Below, one piece after another: positions 50,063 through 59,221 of a stretch of 64,000 bases of DNA (position 1 is its first letter; each line of letters opens with the position of its first letter). The position numbers and the translations under genes were made by a program. Source of the DNA: Competibacter_A sp037045685 (GTDB lineage Bacteria; Pseudomonadota; Gammaproteobacteria; Competibacterales; Competibacteraceae); NCBI GenBank assembly GCA_037045685.1, contig JBAOII010000023.1:496001-560000 (forward strand). Reading direction: 5' to 3'. The notes under the pieces were generated by a model, which did no database searches, had not been told where the DNA came from, and worked only from the letters and a program-made list of their open reading frames with translations.

Positions 50063-52333
50063 ATGGCAAACACAGGCGATATGGCTCCAAATAAGATACA
50101 TAGGTGGCGGTTTTTTCGCTCGGGTGGCTTCGATCAGGTGCGCTTGGAGTCGGGGGCTGATTTGACGGCGCTCGACCAGCTCGACCCCAAGCTCTGGGCC
50201 GCGCTCAGCTGTCCGATCCGCGGTCTGGAGATCGACGGCAAAACGCTCGAACTCATCGATGGCGATAGCGATGGCTATATCCGGGTTCCCGAGATCGTCG
50301 CGGCGGTCAAGTGGGCGACGTCCGTCCTCAAGGATCCGGACGGTTTGACCCGAGGCGGCGATGCGCTGCCGCTGGCCGCCATCGACGACGGCACGGCCGA
50401 AGGCAAGGAGTTGCTTGCCTCGGCCAAGCAAATTCTCGCCAATCTCGGCAAAGAGGAGGCCGAGGCCATCACGGCCGCAGATACGGCGGATACCGCCAAA
50501 ATTTTCGCCGACACCCGGTTCAACGGCGATGGCATCGTTCCGGCAATCGCGGCGGGCGACGAGGCCATCAAAGCGGTGATCGAGGACATCATCGCCTGTG
50601 TCGGGGCGGAGGAGGATCGCAGCGGGGCGCCGGGCGTCTCGCGGGAAAAGATCGATCAATTTTTTACGGAAGCTCGAGCGTATTCGGACTGGTGGCAGGA
50701 GGCGGAAGGCGACGCCGCCAACATTTTGCCGTTCGGCGAGGAGACCGAGGCAGCCGTGGCGGTCTTCGAAGCGGTCAAAGCCAAGGTGGACGATTATTTT
50801 ACCCGCTGCCGGCTGGCCGCCTTCGATTCGCGCGCCGCCGAGCCGCTGAATCCCGCGCCGGAAGAATATGCCGCCCTCGCCAGGAAGAACCTTTCGCCCG
50901 CCGCCGAGGTAGTTGCTGCGCTGCCGCTGGCGAAAATCGAAGCCGGCAAACCCGTGCCGCTCGACAAGGGGCTCAGTCCCGCCTGGACCGCGCCGATGGC
51001 CGAATTTCTCGCGAAGGTCGTGCAGCCGCTGCTGGGCGGTAAAACCAGCCTGGATGCCGACGAATGGGAGGCGTTGTGCGTGATGTTCGCCGCCCACGAG
51101 GCCTGGCAAGGCAATAAGAAGGGCGCTGCCGTCGAGGTGCTGGGAATCAAGCGGGTCCGCGCCATTCTGGCGGGCGGCTACCGGGAAACGCTCGTCGCGC
51201 TGGTCGAAAAGGACGAGGCGCTCGCGGGTGCGGCCGACGCCATCGCTTCGGTGGACCGGCTGGTGCGCTATCACCGAGACCTGTTCCGGCTGCTGAACAA
51301 TTTCGTCTCGTTCCGCGATTTTTACACGCCCGGCTCGAAAGCGATTTTCCAGGCCGGCACGCTGTTCCTGGACGGGCGGAGCTGCGATCTGTGCCTTCGG
51401 GTCGACGACGTCGGCAAGCACAGCGGGCTGGCGCATCTCAGCGGAACCTATCTGGCCTACTGCGATTGCCGGCGGCGAGGCGGCGCCGAAAACATGACCA
51501 TCGTGGCCGCTTTCACCAACGGCGACGCGGACAACCTGATGGTCGGCCGCAACGGGGTGTTTTTCGACCGGCGCGGCCAAGACTGGGACGCCACCATCGT
51601 CAAGATCGTCGAACATCCGATCAGCGTCCGCCAAGCGTTCTGGTATCCCTTCAAGCGCATCGGCAAGATGGTCGGGGAGCAGGTCGAAAAGATGGCCGCC
51701 GCCCGCGAAAAGGCGGTTCACGACCAAGCGGCGGCGGGCGTCGCCGATTCCGCTCAGAAAGCGGAAGCCGGGAAAGCGCCGGCGGCGCCGTTCGATGTCG
51801 GCAAATTCGCCGGTATTTTCGCCGCCATCGGTTTGGCCGTCGGCGCCATCGGCACCGCTATCGCCTCGGTGGTGACCGGCTTTCTGGGCCTGAAGGCGTG
51901 GCAGATGCCGCTCGCCCTCGTCGGCCTGGTGTTGCTGGTCTCCGGTCCGTCCATGGTGATCGCCTATCTCAAGCTGCGAAAGAGGAATCTGGCGCCCCTG
52001 CTCGACGCCAACGGCTGGGCGATCAACACCCGCGCTATCGTCAATATACCCTTTGGGACTTCGCTCACCCATGTCGCCGCGCTGCCGCCGGGAGCGCAGC
52101 GCTCGTTCACCGACCCTTACGCGGAGAAGAAGACGCCCTGGAAATCCTACCTGTTCCTGCTGTTGCTGCTCGGGGCCATCGCCTTCCTCTGGCACAAGGG
52201 CCATCTCCAGGAGTGGTGGGGCCAGTGGCGGGCCAAGGATAGCGCCCCGGCCGCCGCCGCCTCGCCGCCGGCCGCTCCGGCCGCCTCGCCGCCGGCTGCT
52301 CCGGCCACCCCGCCGCCCGCCACCAACAAGTAG
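50063..52333 (+). CDS. large membrane-anchored protein with an EF-hand-like loop, function unknown
   Basis: A 756-residue protein of a family whose role I do not know. A perfect EF-hand-type loop DGDSDGYIRVPE spans residues 66-77 (acidic at positions 1, 3, 5 and 12, Gly at 6); a second, looser one is DTRFNGDGIVPA at about 150. A central part has three clustered cysteines (CDLC and YCDC, about residues 440-475). Three hydrophobic segments lie near residues 585-613, 617-640 and 690-705. The tail is a Pro/Ala repeat (SPPAAPAASPPAAPATPPP). CGGAGA lies 9-14 bases before the ATG. It stands alone, with a terminator after it. The N-terminal 580 residues are probably cytoplasmic, as no signal peptide is seen. 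Confidence 0.8.
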   Translation: MANTGDMAPNKIHRWRFFRSGGFDQVRLESGADLTALDQLDPKLWAALSCPIRGLEIDGKTLELIDGDSDGYIRVPEIVAAVKWATSVLKDPDGLTRGGDALPLAAIDDGTAEGKELLASAKQILANLGKEEAEAITAADTADTAKIFADTRFNGDGIVPAIAAGDEAIKAVIEDIIACVGAEEDRSGAPGVSREKIDQFFTEARAYSDWWQEAEGDAANILPFGEETEAAVAVFEAVKAKVDDYFTRCRLAAFDSRAAEPLNPAPEEYAALARKNLSPAAEVVAALPLAKIEAGKPVPLDKGLSPAWTAPMAEFLAKVVQPLLGGKTSLDADEWEALCVMFAAHEAWQGNKKGAAVEVLGIKRVRAILAGGYRETLVALVEKDEALAGAADAIASVDRLVRYHRDLFRLLNNFVSFRDFYTPGSKAIFQAGTLFLDGRSCDLCLRVDDVGKHSGLAHLSGTYLAYCDCRRRGGAENMTIVAAFTNGDADNLMVGRNGVFFDRRGQDWDATIVKIVEHPISVRQAFWYPFKRIGKMVGEQVEKMAAAREKAVHDQAAAGVADSAQKAEAGKAPAAPFDVGKFAGIFAAIGLAVGAIGTAIASVVTGFLGLKAWQMPLALVGLVLLVSGPSMVIAYLKLRKRNLAPLLDANGWAINTRAIVNIPFGTSLTHVAALPPGAQRSFTDPYAEKKTPWKSYLFLLLLLGAIAFLWHKGHLQEWWGQWRAKDSAPAAAASPPAAPAASPPAAPATPPPATNK

Positions 52334-52350
52334 ATCATCTGCGGGATCAA

Positions 52351-52387
52351 CCCCCACCCCTTGCCGAATAGCCGGGGTGGGGGTTTC
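52351..52387 (+). terminator. Rho-independent terminator after the EF-hand-like gene
   Basis: CCCCCACCCC (52351-52360) pairs with GGGGTGGGGG (52374-52383) around a 13-base loop and is followed by a short T-run (52384-52386). Confidence 0.75.
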
Positions 52388-52457
52388 GCGGGCGATGCGG
52401 CGCGGGCAATGGCGGATGTCGCGACCGAGGCGCTTCGCGAGGTCGCGAGCTCTCGAG

Positions 52458-55391
52458 CTACTCTCGCGGGCCCAGCAGAAGCCGTATTTTTCTTCCCAAG
52501 TCGGCTTTTCGATAGGGTTTGGTCAACACTTCCACACCGGCCACCTGATGGCCATCGCCGATCAAGGCGTGTTCCGTGTATCCCGATGTATACAGCACTC
52601 GCAAGCCGGGGTAGCGGCGTTGCGCTTCCTCCGCCAGCTTGACCCCGTCCATCTCGCCTGGCATCACGATATCCGTGAACAGCAAGACGATATCGGGCGT
52701 GGTTTCGAGCGCTTGGAGCGCCGTCGCCGCATCACCCGCTTGCACGGGTTCGTAGCCCAGCCCGCGCAGGGCATTGACGGCGAACAGGCGAACTTCGGCA
52801 TCGTCCTCGACGACCAGGATGGTTTCGCCCCGGCCTTTGATCGAGGTATCGACGGCGTGCGGTTCCGGCGCTGGCGGGGCAGGGGTCGTGATCGGCGGCA
52901 GGTAAAGCCGAACCGAGGTGCCCTGGTTCGGCTGGCTGTAGATGGTGATGTGGCCGCCGGATTGCTTGACCAGCCCGTACACCATGCTGAGTCCCAAGCC
53001 GCTGCCCTTGCCGGTTTCCTTGGTGGTGAAAAACGGCTCGAAGGCCCGCTCCAGGACTTTGGGCGTCATGCCCGCGCCGGTGTCGCTGACGACCAGCATG
53101 ACATAAGGGCCGGGGTGCATGTCCGCTTGGGACGCGGCGTACTCTTCCTCGATCAGGATGTTGGCCGTTTCCAGCGCGAGCTTGCCGCCTTGCGGCATGG
53201 CGTCGCGGGCGTTGATCACCAGGTTGAGCAGGGCGCTCTCCAGTTGGTCGGGATCGACCAGCGCGTGCCGCAGATCGTTGGCCAGCACCGTGTTGATCTG
53301 GATGGTGGCGCCCAGCGTGCGCCGCATCAGATCCAGCATCCCGAGCACCAGCTTGTTCAGGTCGGTCGGTTGCGCCAGCAAGGGCTGATGGCGCGAGAAC
53401 GCCAGCAGTCGCCGGGTGAGATAGGTGCCCCGATCCACCGCTTTCAATGCCTGCTGGGCCAGCTCGTGGAGCCGGGGCTGAGCGGTCAACTGCTCGTGCA
53501 GCAATTCCAGGTTGCCCATGATCACCGCGAGCAGGTTGTTGAAATCGTGGGCGATACCTCCGGTGAGCTGGCCGATGGCCTGCATTTTCTGCGCTTGCCG
53601 GAGCTGGGCTTCGGCCTGCTTGCGCTTGGTGATGTCGTGCGCGACGACGATGGCGGCGGCCTTGGCGTCGAACTTCACGTCGAGCGGCGCGGTCCGCGAT
53701 TCGAACCAGCGCAATCCCGAAGCGGTTTGCAGCTCGTATTCCGCGACTTGAATTTGTCGGGTGACCAAGGCGCGACGGATGATGTCGAGGAAAAAATCCG
53801 CCATCTCGCGCGAGTGCACTTCATGAACCAGCCGGTCGCGGATGGGCGTGACGCCGATGGTGGCGGCCGGTTTCCGCCCCGCCGCCGGCGTTTCGCGATA
53901 GCGGTGCGGTTCGAGCGAGACCGCCGGGCTCGGGGAAGTGTCGCGCGCGGGGGTGTTGCCCGCGACGGTTCGTCCGCGCCCCGCCGCCAGGATTTCGCGG
54001 TAGCGGCCATCCTCGTCGACCACGAACACCAGATCGGGAATGGCCCGGGTCATGGCGCGCAGCCGCGCTTCGCTTTCGCGCAAGGCGACTTCGGTTTGGT
54101 TGCGGATGCCGATTTCGTGGGTGAGCGCCCGGTTGACCGTTTCCAGGTCGGCCGTGCGCTCGGCGACTCGCTGCTCCAGCGAGGTGTTGGCTTCGCGCAG
54201 CTTTTCCTGCGCGCCCTGCATGGAAGCGCGCAGGCTGTTGAACGAGCGGGTGAGTTCGCCCAGCTCGCCGTTGCCGCCGGCGGGAATGTCGGCGTGCAGG
54301 CTTCCCGCCGCGAGTTGCCGGGTCGCTTCCACCAGCGAGGTGATCGGCCGGGCCAGGGCTTCGGCGCGCTGTTTGGAAAGCGCGTAAGCGACCACCAGCA
54401 TCACCGCGATCATCGAGATCATGCTCCAGACGGTGATGGCGCTCGCGGCTTGCGCCGCCAGGATTTCCGCTTCCAAGCGCCTCTTGGCCTGATTCGCCAT
54501 CGCGTTCGCCATGGCGATCGCTTGGCCCGCCAGGGGATCGGTTTCCCGCGCCATCGCATGCAGGGCGATATTCCAGCCGACCGATTGCCGCAAGCGGATC
54601 ATTTCGGCCGCGTGAGCCGCGAACCCCCTCAGTTCCTGCTGAAGCAGGTCGGCCATTTGGCGCTGCTCGGGCGCGAGCAGGGCATCGGCGACCAAGGTGG
54701 CGATGTCGGCTTGAACGGCGCGCAAGCCCTCGTCAAAGGGGTTGATGTAGCTGAGTCCGCCCGGCCCGAGAATTTCCCGAAGCAATAAGTGCGCGCTCGA
54801 AAATTGCTGGCGAATTTCCCCGATCAGGGCGAGCAACTCTTTCCGCTCGGGGCCTCCTTCCCGCTCCGTTTCGTCTTGGATCAAAGCGGCCAGCAGGGAG
54901 TGCAAATGCCCCGCGCCGGGCTCGACCTCCCGCAAATAGAGCAACCGCGCCGGTTCGTTGCCCGGAGCGCGCACTTGGTCTTGCACCCACCACTGGGATT
55001 CCTGCAAATCGGCCAGCAAGGACCGGAGCTGCTCGATCCGCTCGGGGTTGCAGGCTTGGCCGGCGAGCGGGGAGCAATTATTCAGCGACTCCAGCGCGGG
55101 TTGAATTTCGTCCCGCCAGGATGCCCGCCAACCGATCAGGAACCGCGGGTCGCCGAGACTGGCCCAACCGTGCAAATTGGCCAGAGAGTTGCGGACCCCG
55201 GTCAATAGCTCGAACGACGCTTGGGTCAACGGGCCGCTTTCCTTGGCCAACAGGATGACCCTGCCGCGCAGATCGTAAGTGGCGACCAGGGCGATGCCCA
55301 ACATTCCCAATCCGATCAAAGCCACCGATAAATGCGAAAAAAGCAATTGGCGGATCAACGGCAGGCTTCGTTTGGTCGCCTCGGCGATCAC
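52458..55391 (-). CDS. hybrid sensor histidine kinase (TM-HAMP-PAS-HisKA-HATPase-REC)
   Basis: A 977-residue hybrid kinase. Helix 1 is at about residues 16-38 and helix 2 at about 315-338, with a 275-residue helical sensor part between them. HAMP follows (to about 392), then a coiled coil (390-430) and a PAS domain (436-590) with an unusual Pro/Ala/Arg-rich insert (about 468-520). HisKA has the phospho-acceptor in GGIAHDFNNLLAVIMGN (His615). The ATPase has NLVINARDAMPQGG, DTGAGMTPKVLERAFEPF and KGSGLGLSMVYGLV. The receiver has VVEDD, the Asp in LLFTDIVMPGEMDGVK and the lysine in LTKPYRKADL. The start GTG 55391 overlaps the stop of the secreted-protein gene. The kinase should sense a periplasmic or membrane cue; the target is unknown. 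Confidence 0.92.
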   Translation of the reverse strand: MIAEATKRSLPLIRQLLFSHLSVALIGLGMLGIALVATYDLRGRVILLAKESGPLTQASFELLTGVRNSLANLHGWASLGDPRFLIGWRASWRDEIQPALESLNNCSPLAGQACNPERIEQLRSLLADLQESQWWVQDQVRAPGNEPARLLYLREVEPGAGHLHSLLAALIQDETEREGGPERKELLALIGEIRQQFSSAHLLLREILGPGGLSYINPFDEGLRAVQADIATLVADALLAPEQRQMADLLQQELRGFAAHAAEMIRLRQSVGWNIALHAMARETDPLAGQAIAMANAMANQAKRRLEAEILAAQAASAITVWSMISMIAVMLVVAYALSKQRAEALARPITSLVEATRQLAAGSLHADIPAGGNGELGELTRSFNSLRASMQGAQEKLREANTSLEQRVAERTADLETVNRALTHEIGIRNQTEVALRESEARLRAMTRAIPDLVFVVDEDGRYREILAAGRGRTVAGNTPARDTSPSPAVSLEPHRYRETPAAGRKPAATIGVTPIRDRLVHEVHSREMADFFLDIIRRALVTRQIQVAEYELQTASGLRWFESRTAPLDVKFDAKAAAIVVAHDITKRKQAEAQLRQAQKMQAIGQLTGGIAHDFNNLLAVIMGNLELLHEQLTAQPRLHELAQQALKAVDRGTYLTRRLLAFSRHQPLLAQPTDLNKLVLGMLDLMRRTLGATIQINTVLANDLRHALVDPDQLESALLNLVINARDAMPQGGKLALETANILIEEEYAASQADMHPGPYVMLVVSDTGAGMTPKVLERAFEPFFTTKETGKGSGLGLSMVYGLVKQSGGHITIYSQPNQGTSVRLYLPPITTPAPPAPEPHAVDTSIKGRGETILVVEDDAEVRLFAVNALRGLGYEPVQAGDAATALQALETTPDIVLLFTDIVMPGEMDGVKLAEEAQRRYPGLRVLYTSGYTEHALIGDGHQVAGVEVLTKPYRKADLGRKIRLLLGPRE

Positions 55392-56398
55392 GGCGTTTCC
55401 CGCTCTCGAAGTCGGGCCGGTCGGGTCGAGGCCGCGCGGTCGGTCGCGAGAAACCGCTCGAGCTGTCGCAGTTGAGCTTGCAGGATTCCCGCGCGCTGGT
55501 AGCTGTGCGCCGGAAACTTGAGACCGGGGTAAACCGGCTGGGGTGGCGGCTTGGCGATGTCCAGGTGCTGGTGTAAAAAGTTGAGCTGAGAAACGATCAT
55601 GGAGGCGACGAGATAAACGTCGCTCGGCTGCAAGCCGTCGAGGTCGGTTCGACCGGGATCGATCTTGAGGACGGCCAAACCCTGCGAGTCGAAGATGCGC
55701 GCGATGCTTTGCAGGCACTCGATCAGCCTGAGATAGACATCCTTCGGTTGTTTGTCGGGCTCGAACGGCGGTTCGGGGGGAATTCGCGTGGCGTCGGGAT
55801 AACGGGCCAGCAATCTCGCGGAGTAGCCGATGGCCAGGGTTAATTCCCGGTAAACCTCGCTGGGCGAGATGTGCCGCTCCAGCATCAAGTTCAATTGCCG
55901 ATTGATCGCCAAAACGCCGTTGAATATCTCGGTGAAAGACTTGGGCGTTCCGGCCGGAGTTTCTCGCGAAGGCGCTATTTGCAGATCCTGCATCGCTTGC
56001 CGCAGCAGTTGGTGGGCGCTCCGCAGCCGGGCGAGGATATTCGGGATGCCGGTACCGTCCGATGGCGGTGCGGGCGGAAGCCCGTGCACTCGTTTGACTT
56101 CAAACGATAATCTGTCGGTATTTTCCCACAGCGTCAGCGTTTGGAAGTACAGATCCCGAGGCAGGGGATCGCGGATTCCAATGTCCAGCGCGCGAGTCTC
56201 GGACACCCCCATGAACCGGCGCAATCGTTCCATATCGCGGGCGAAGGCGTCGATTTGATCGGAGAGGGCGGCGAGGCTAGCGCCGTCCACGGTTTCGGGC
56301 AAAGACGAGGGGATTTGCTGGGCGCCGGTGGCCGGAGCGCTGAACCCGTGGGGAATCAGGCCGAAAACCACAATGATCAGATAGGATCGCCACCGCAT
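55388..56398 (-). CDS. secreted helical protein of unknown function, linked to the hybrid kinase
   Basis: A 336-residue protein with a signal peptide (MRWRSYLIIVVFGLIPHGFS, cleavage probably at the following APATGAQ). The mature part is mostly helical with proline-rich loops (RVHGLPPAPPSDGTGIPNIL, RIPPEPPFEPDKQPKDVYLR). No family with known function was recognised. The ATG at 56398 begins right before the signal peptide; upstream in-frame codons to 56470 are not convincing. Its stop overlaps the start of the kinase (GTGA), so the two are translated together. It could be a periplasmic partner of the kinase sensor part. Confidence 0.75.
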   Translation of the reverse strand: MRWRSYLIIVVFGLIPHGFSAPATGAQQIPSSLPETVDGASLAALSDQIDAFARDMERLRRFMGVSETRALDIGIRDPLPRDLYFQTLTLWENTDRLSFEVKRVHGLPPAPPSDGTGIPNILARLRSAHQLLRQAMQDLQIAPSRETPAGTPKSFTEIFNGVLAINRQLNLMLERHISPSEVYRELTLAIGYSARLLARYPDATRIPPEPPFEPDKQPKDVYLRLIECLQSIARIFDSQGLAVLKIDPGRTDLDGLQPSDVYLVASMIVSQLNFLHQHLDIAKPPPQPVYPGLKFPAHSYQRAGILQAQLRQLERFLATDRAASTRPARLRERETP

Positions 56399-56510
56399 CT
56401 TTGCCGTCCCGTCACTTCGTGAACCATAGCTAACGATAGCCGATGAAAAGCGGGTGTCGCAAAGCGGCAATCGATATTCGATGCCCCGGCGATCCGGTAT
56501 TCCAAGGCCG

Positions 56511-56879
56511 CTAAGCGCCGAGAGCGGCGCGCAGCCGGGCCAGGGACACGGGCTTGACCAAGGTGGTCACCGTGCGCAGCCCCTTGAATTCCGCCAGCGT
56601 TTTCGCGTCTTGAGCGTACTCCGGGCTGAAGCCGGTGGTGATGATCAGATCGGCCGAGTAACCCTGTTGCAGCAACCAGAGCAGCAACTCGTTGCCGTCG
56701 ATGTCCGGAATGACCATATCGAGCACGATCTTGGAGGGCTGGAAAGGGCGGTAGCTGTTCTGAAAGTCCAGACCGCTGGTGGTGACCAAGACTTCGTAGC
56801 CGAGATCCAGGGCCACTTGGCGAACGAACTCGCCAAACCCCGGTTCGTCGTCAACAATCAACAGGCGCTTGGCGTTCAT
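56511..56879 (-). CDS. single-domain response regulator
   Basis: A 122-residue receiver domain with no output domain. The acidic pocket is LLIVDDEPGFGEF, the phospho-acceptor is in KIVLDMVIPDIDGNEL, and the conserved Thr and Lys are in LIITTGFSPEY and TTLVKPVSLARL. I chose ATG 56879 (MNAKRLLIVDDE). It lies 112 bases before the secreted-protein gene on the same strand, so it is probably part of a phosphorelay with the hybrid kinase. Confidence 0.88.
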   Translation of the reverse strand: MNAKRLLIVDDEPGFGEFVRQVALDLGYEVLVTTSGLDFQNSYRPFQPSKIVLDMVIPDIDGNELLLWLLQQGYSADLIITTGFSPEYAQDAKTLAEFKGLRTVTTLVKPVSLARLRAALGA

Positions 56880-57154
56880 GAGTTCGGGTCCGTGGTTGGG
56901 CCGCTCGTCCGCCCGAAAAATCGGGGGTGAGCGCGCTTCGCGTATGATGGTGCAATGCACAATTATCGAACTTAATCCATGATTGTTGCAAGGAAATTGT
57001 GGTGCCGTCCGGCCGGCAAGCGCTTTCCTGAACGTATCGAACGATATTCCGGATCATCGGCGGCGGCACCGCTGGCGCGGCGTGCGCGAGAAAATCGCCG
57101 AATGGGCGCCGAGGTTGACGCCAGCGCGAGCCGGGCGTTAGCATCGCTCTATAT

Positions 57155-57354
57155 CCGACATGGGTTCCCGAGGGCGTTCGGCCCGAAGGAGATGAAAAGG
57201 GAATCTGGTGCGGCGATCCTCGGGACGCCAATTCCAGAGCTGCCCCCGCAACTGTAAGCAGCGAGTCGCGCCCCCCGCGCGCCACTGGCCGAGATGGCTG
57301 GGAAGGCTGGGCGAGCGACGAGAACCTGCGAGCCAGGAGACCTGCCGATGTCGG
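57155..57354 (+). ncRNA. Cobalamin (AdoCbl-type) riboswitch upstream of cbiMNQO
   Basis: P1 is an exact pair CCGACAT (57155-57161) with ATGTCGG (57348-57354). Between them lie the conserved elements in order: AAGGGAATCTGGTG (about 57199-57212), GCTGCCCCCGCAACTGTAAG (57239-57258), GCCACTGG (57281-57288, the B12 box), GGGAAGG (57300-57306) and GCGAGCCAGGAGACCTGCC (57328-57346). The start codon of cbiM lies 140 bases after it. Binding of B12 should shut off cobalt uptake. No clear downstream terminator was found, so control could be on translation. Confidence 0.95.
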
Positions 57355-57493
57355 ACGCCAGCTTGATTCCGGGCGGGGTGTTCCGGGGTTGCGAACCGTC
57401 TCCAGCCAGCGCGTCATCGCCAAGCCATCGGTCGGCGACCGCTTTCCCAAGACGACCTCCCCGACGCTTCGCCCAACACCGGAGAGGTTTGTC

Positions 57494-58165
57494 ATGCATA
57501 TCGCCGAAGGGTTCCTGCCGCCGCTGCACGCCGCCGCTTGGACCGTGATTTCTTTGCCGTTCGTCATCGTCAGCGCCTACCGTGTCAATCGCCTGATGCG
57601 GGACCAGCCACAAACCAAGCTGTTGCTGGCGGCATCGGGCGCATTCGCCTTCGTGCTGTCGGCGCTCAAGCTGCCGTCGGTCACCGGCAGTTGTTCTCAT
57701 CCCACCGGCACCGGCTTGGGAGCTATCCTGTTCGGCCCCTCGGTCATGGCGTTGCTGGGAACCATCGTGCTGGTGTTTCAGGCGTTGCTGTTGGCTCATG
57801 GCGGTTTGACCACCCTGGGCGCGAACGTGTTCTCGATGGCCATTGTCGGTCCATGGGTCGCTTATGCGGTGTTTCGTGGCGCTCGGGGGGTGAGTGCGCC
57901 GCTGTCGGTGGCGGTGTTTCTCGCGGCGATGCTGGGCGATTGGGCGACTTATCTGGTGACCGCCGGAGAACTGGCATTGGCGTTTCCCGATCCGGTTAGC
58001 GGGATCGCGGGGTCGTTCGTCAAGTTCGTCGCCGTATTCATACCCACACAGTTGCCGCTGGCTATCATCGAGGGCCTGTTGACCGTCGTCGTGGTCAATC
58101 TCCTAAGTCAGTACAGCCGCGACGAGTTGGACGAATTGGCTTTCGCGCCGGGAGGTACGAAATGA
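57494..58165 (+). CDS. cbiM: cobalt ECF transporter S component
   Basis: A 223-residue membrane protein that binds Co2+. The N-terminus MHIAEGFLPP supplies the metal site (start Met amine and His2), with the second histidine in SGSCSHPTGTGLGA-type text (here TGSCSHPTGTGLGAILFGP). Further helices carry LLLAHGGLTTLGANVFSMAI. The ATG at 57494 is required by the His2 site; longer starts would destroy it. First gene of cbiMNQO, under the riboswitch. Confidence 0.95.
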   Translation: MHIAEGFLPPLHAAAWTVISLPFVIVSAYRVNRLMRDQPQTKLLLAASGAFAFVLSALKLPSVTGSCSHPTGTGLGAILFGPSVMALLGTIVLVFQALLLAHGGLTTLGANVFSMAIVGPWVAYAVFRGARGVSAPLSVAVFLAAMLGDWATYLVTAGELALAFPDPVSGIAGSFVKFVAVFIPTQLPLAIIEGLLTVVVVNLLSQYSRDELDELAFAPGGTK

Positions 58166-58482
58166 GGCGCTCCAATCTCATTTTGTTGGCCATCGTGCTG
58201 TTGTTGGCGGTCCTGCCATTGCTGTTGCCTGTGCCCGGCGGCTTGAAAGAGCCTTTCGCAGGCGCGGACGATCAGGGTATGGAAGCCATTGTCGCGATCA
58301 ATCCGGATTATAAGCCCTGGTTTCAGCCGCTCTGGGAACCGCCTAGCGGCGAAATCGAAAGCTTGCTGTTCGCCTTGCAGGCGGCGTTGGGGAGCGGACT
58401 GCTGGGCTATTATCTCGGCCTCCGGCGCGGCCAGTCCCAGCGGCGTAAACAGGAACAGGACAGCGTCGATGCGGGCGATTGA
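58162..58482 (+). CDS. cbiN: cobalt ECF transporter accessory subunit
   Basis: A 106-residue protein with two membrane helices and a conserved periplasmic loop (PFAGADDQGMEAIVAINPDY, KPWFQPLWEPPSGEIESLLF). CbiN induces metal loading of CbiM. The ATG overlaps the cbiM stop (ATGA). The tail is charged and cytoplasmic. Confidence 0.93.
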   Translation: MRRSNLILLAIVLLLAVLPLLLPVPGGLKEPFAGADDQGMEAIVAINPDYKPWFQPLWEPPSGEIESLLFALQAALGSGLLGYYLGLRRGQSQRRKQEQDSVDAGD

Positions 58483-59221
58483 CCAACACGCCTGGACCAA
58501 CCGCTGGCGGCACTGGCATCCCGCCGAAAAGCTGTTGCCGGCGGGTGGTCTGCTCGTCCTGACCCTGATCCTGCCGCCCCTGACCACCGCGCCGCTGGTG
58601 TTGGCCGGCATGGCGCTGGCGACGGTGTGCGGCGCGGGCGTGCCGTTGAAAACGCTGCTGAGCGTGCTGGCCGCGCCGGCGGCGTTTTTGCTGACCGGCA
58701 TCCCGTTTCTGGCGGTGTCGGTGGATTTCGCCCACAGCTTTGCCCTGCATCTGTCAGAGGATGGTTTACGGCTGGCGCTGACGACGACGTTCCGCGCGCT
58801 GGCGGCGATGAGCTGTTTAGCTTTTCTGATTCTGACCACGCCGCTGACCGACTGGATGGCGTCGTTGCGGCGAGTAGGGGTTCCAGCCGGCTTGATCGAA
58901 CTGATCCTGCTGATCTACCGCCTGATCTTCGTGTTCTTTGAACGCGCGCTGACCGGTCATCAAGCCCAGACAGCGCGGCTGGGTTACTCGCGCGTGGATC
59001 GGTCGGTGCGCTCGCTGGGATTGCTGGCGGGCAATCTGTTTCAGCGGGCGCTGGAGCAGGCGCGACGGCTGGAAATCGGGCTGCTGGCGCGCGGCTATAC
59101 CGGCGAATTGCGGGTGCTCGCGCCGAAGTATGTGCTGTCGCGGACGCGGCTGGCGGCGGGGCTGGGACTGGTTGGGTTGGTCGGCATGACGGGTGGCCTG
59201 CTGGCGCGCGGCCTATTATGA
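58469..59221 (+). CDS. cbiQ: cobalt ECF transporter T component
   Basis: A 250-residue transmembrane coupling protein. Its conserved region is RLIFVFFERALTGHQAQTAR with the later coupling helices (LFQRALEQARRLEIGLLARG). The ATG at 58469 lies 14 bases inside the end of cbiN. The stop overlaps the cbiO start. Confidence 0.92.
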   Translation: MRAIDQHAWTNRWRHWHPAEKLLPAGGLLVLTLILPPLTTAPLVLAGMALATVCGAGVPLKTLLSVLAAPAAFLLTGIPFLAVSVDFAHSFALHLSEDGLRLALTTTFRALAAMSCLAFLILTTPLTDWMASLRRVGVPAGLIELILLIYRLIFVFFERALTGHQAQTARLGYSRVDRSVRSLGLLAGNLFQRALEQARRLEIGLLARGYTGELRVLAPKYVLSRTRLAAGLGLVGLVGMTGGLLARGLL

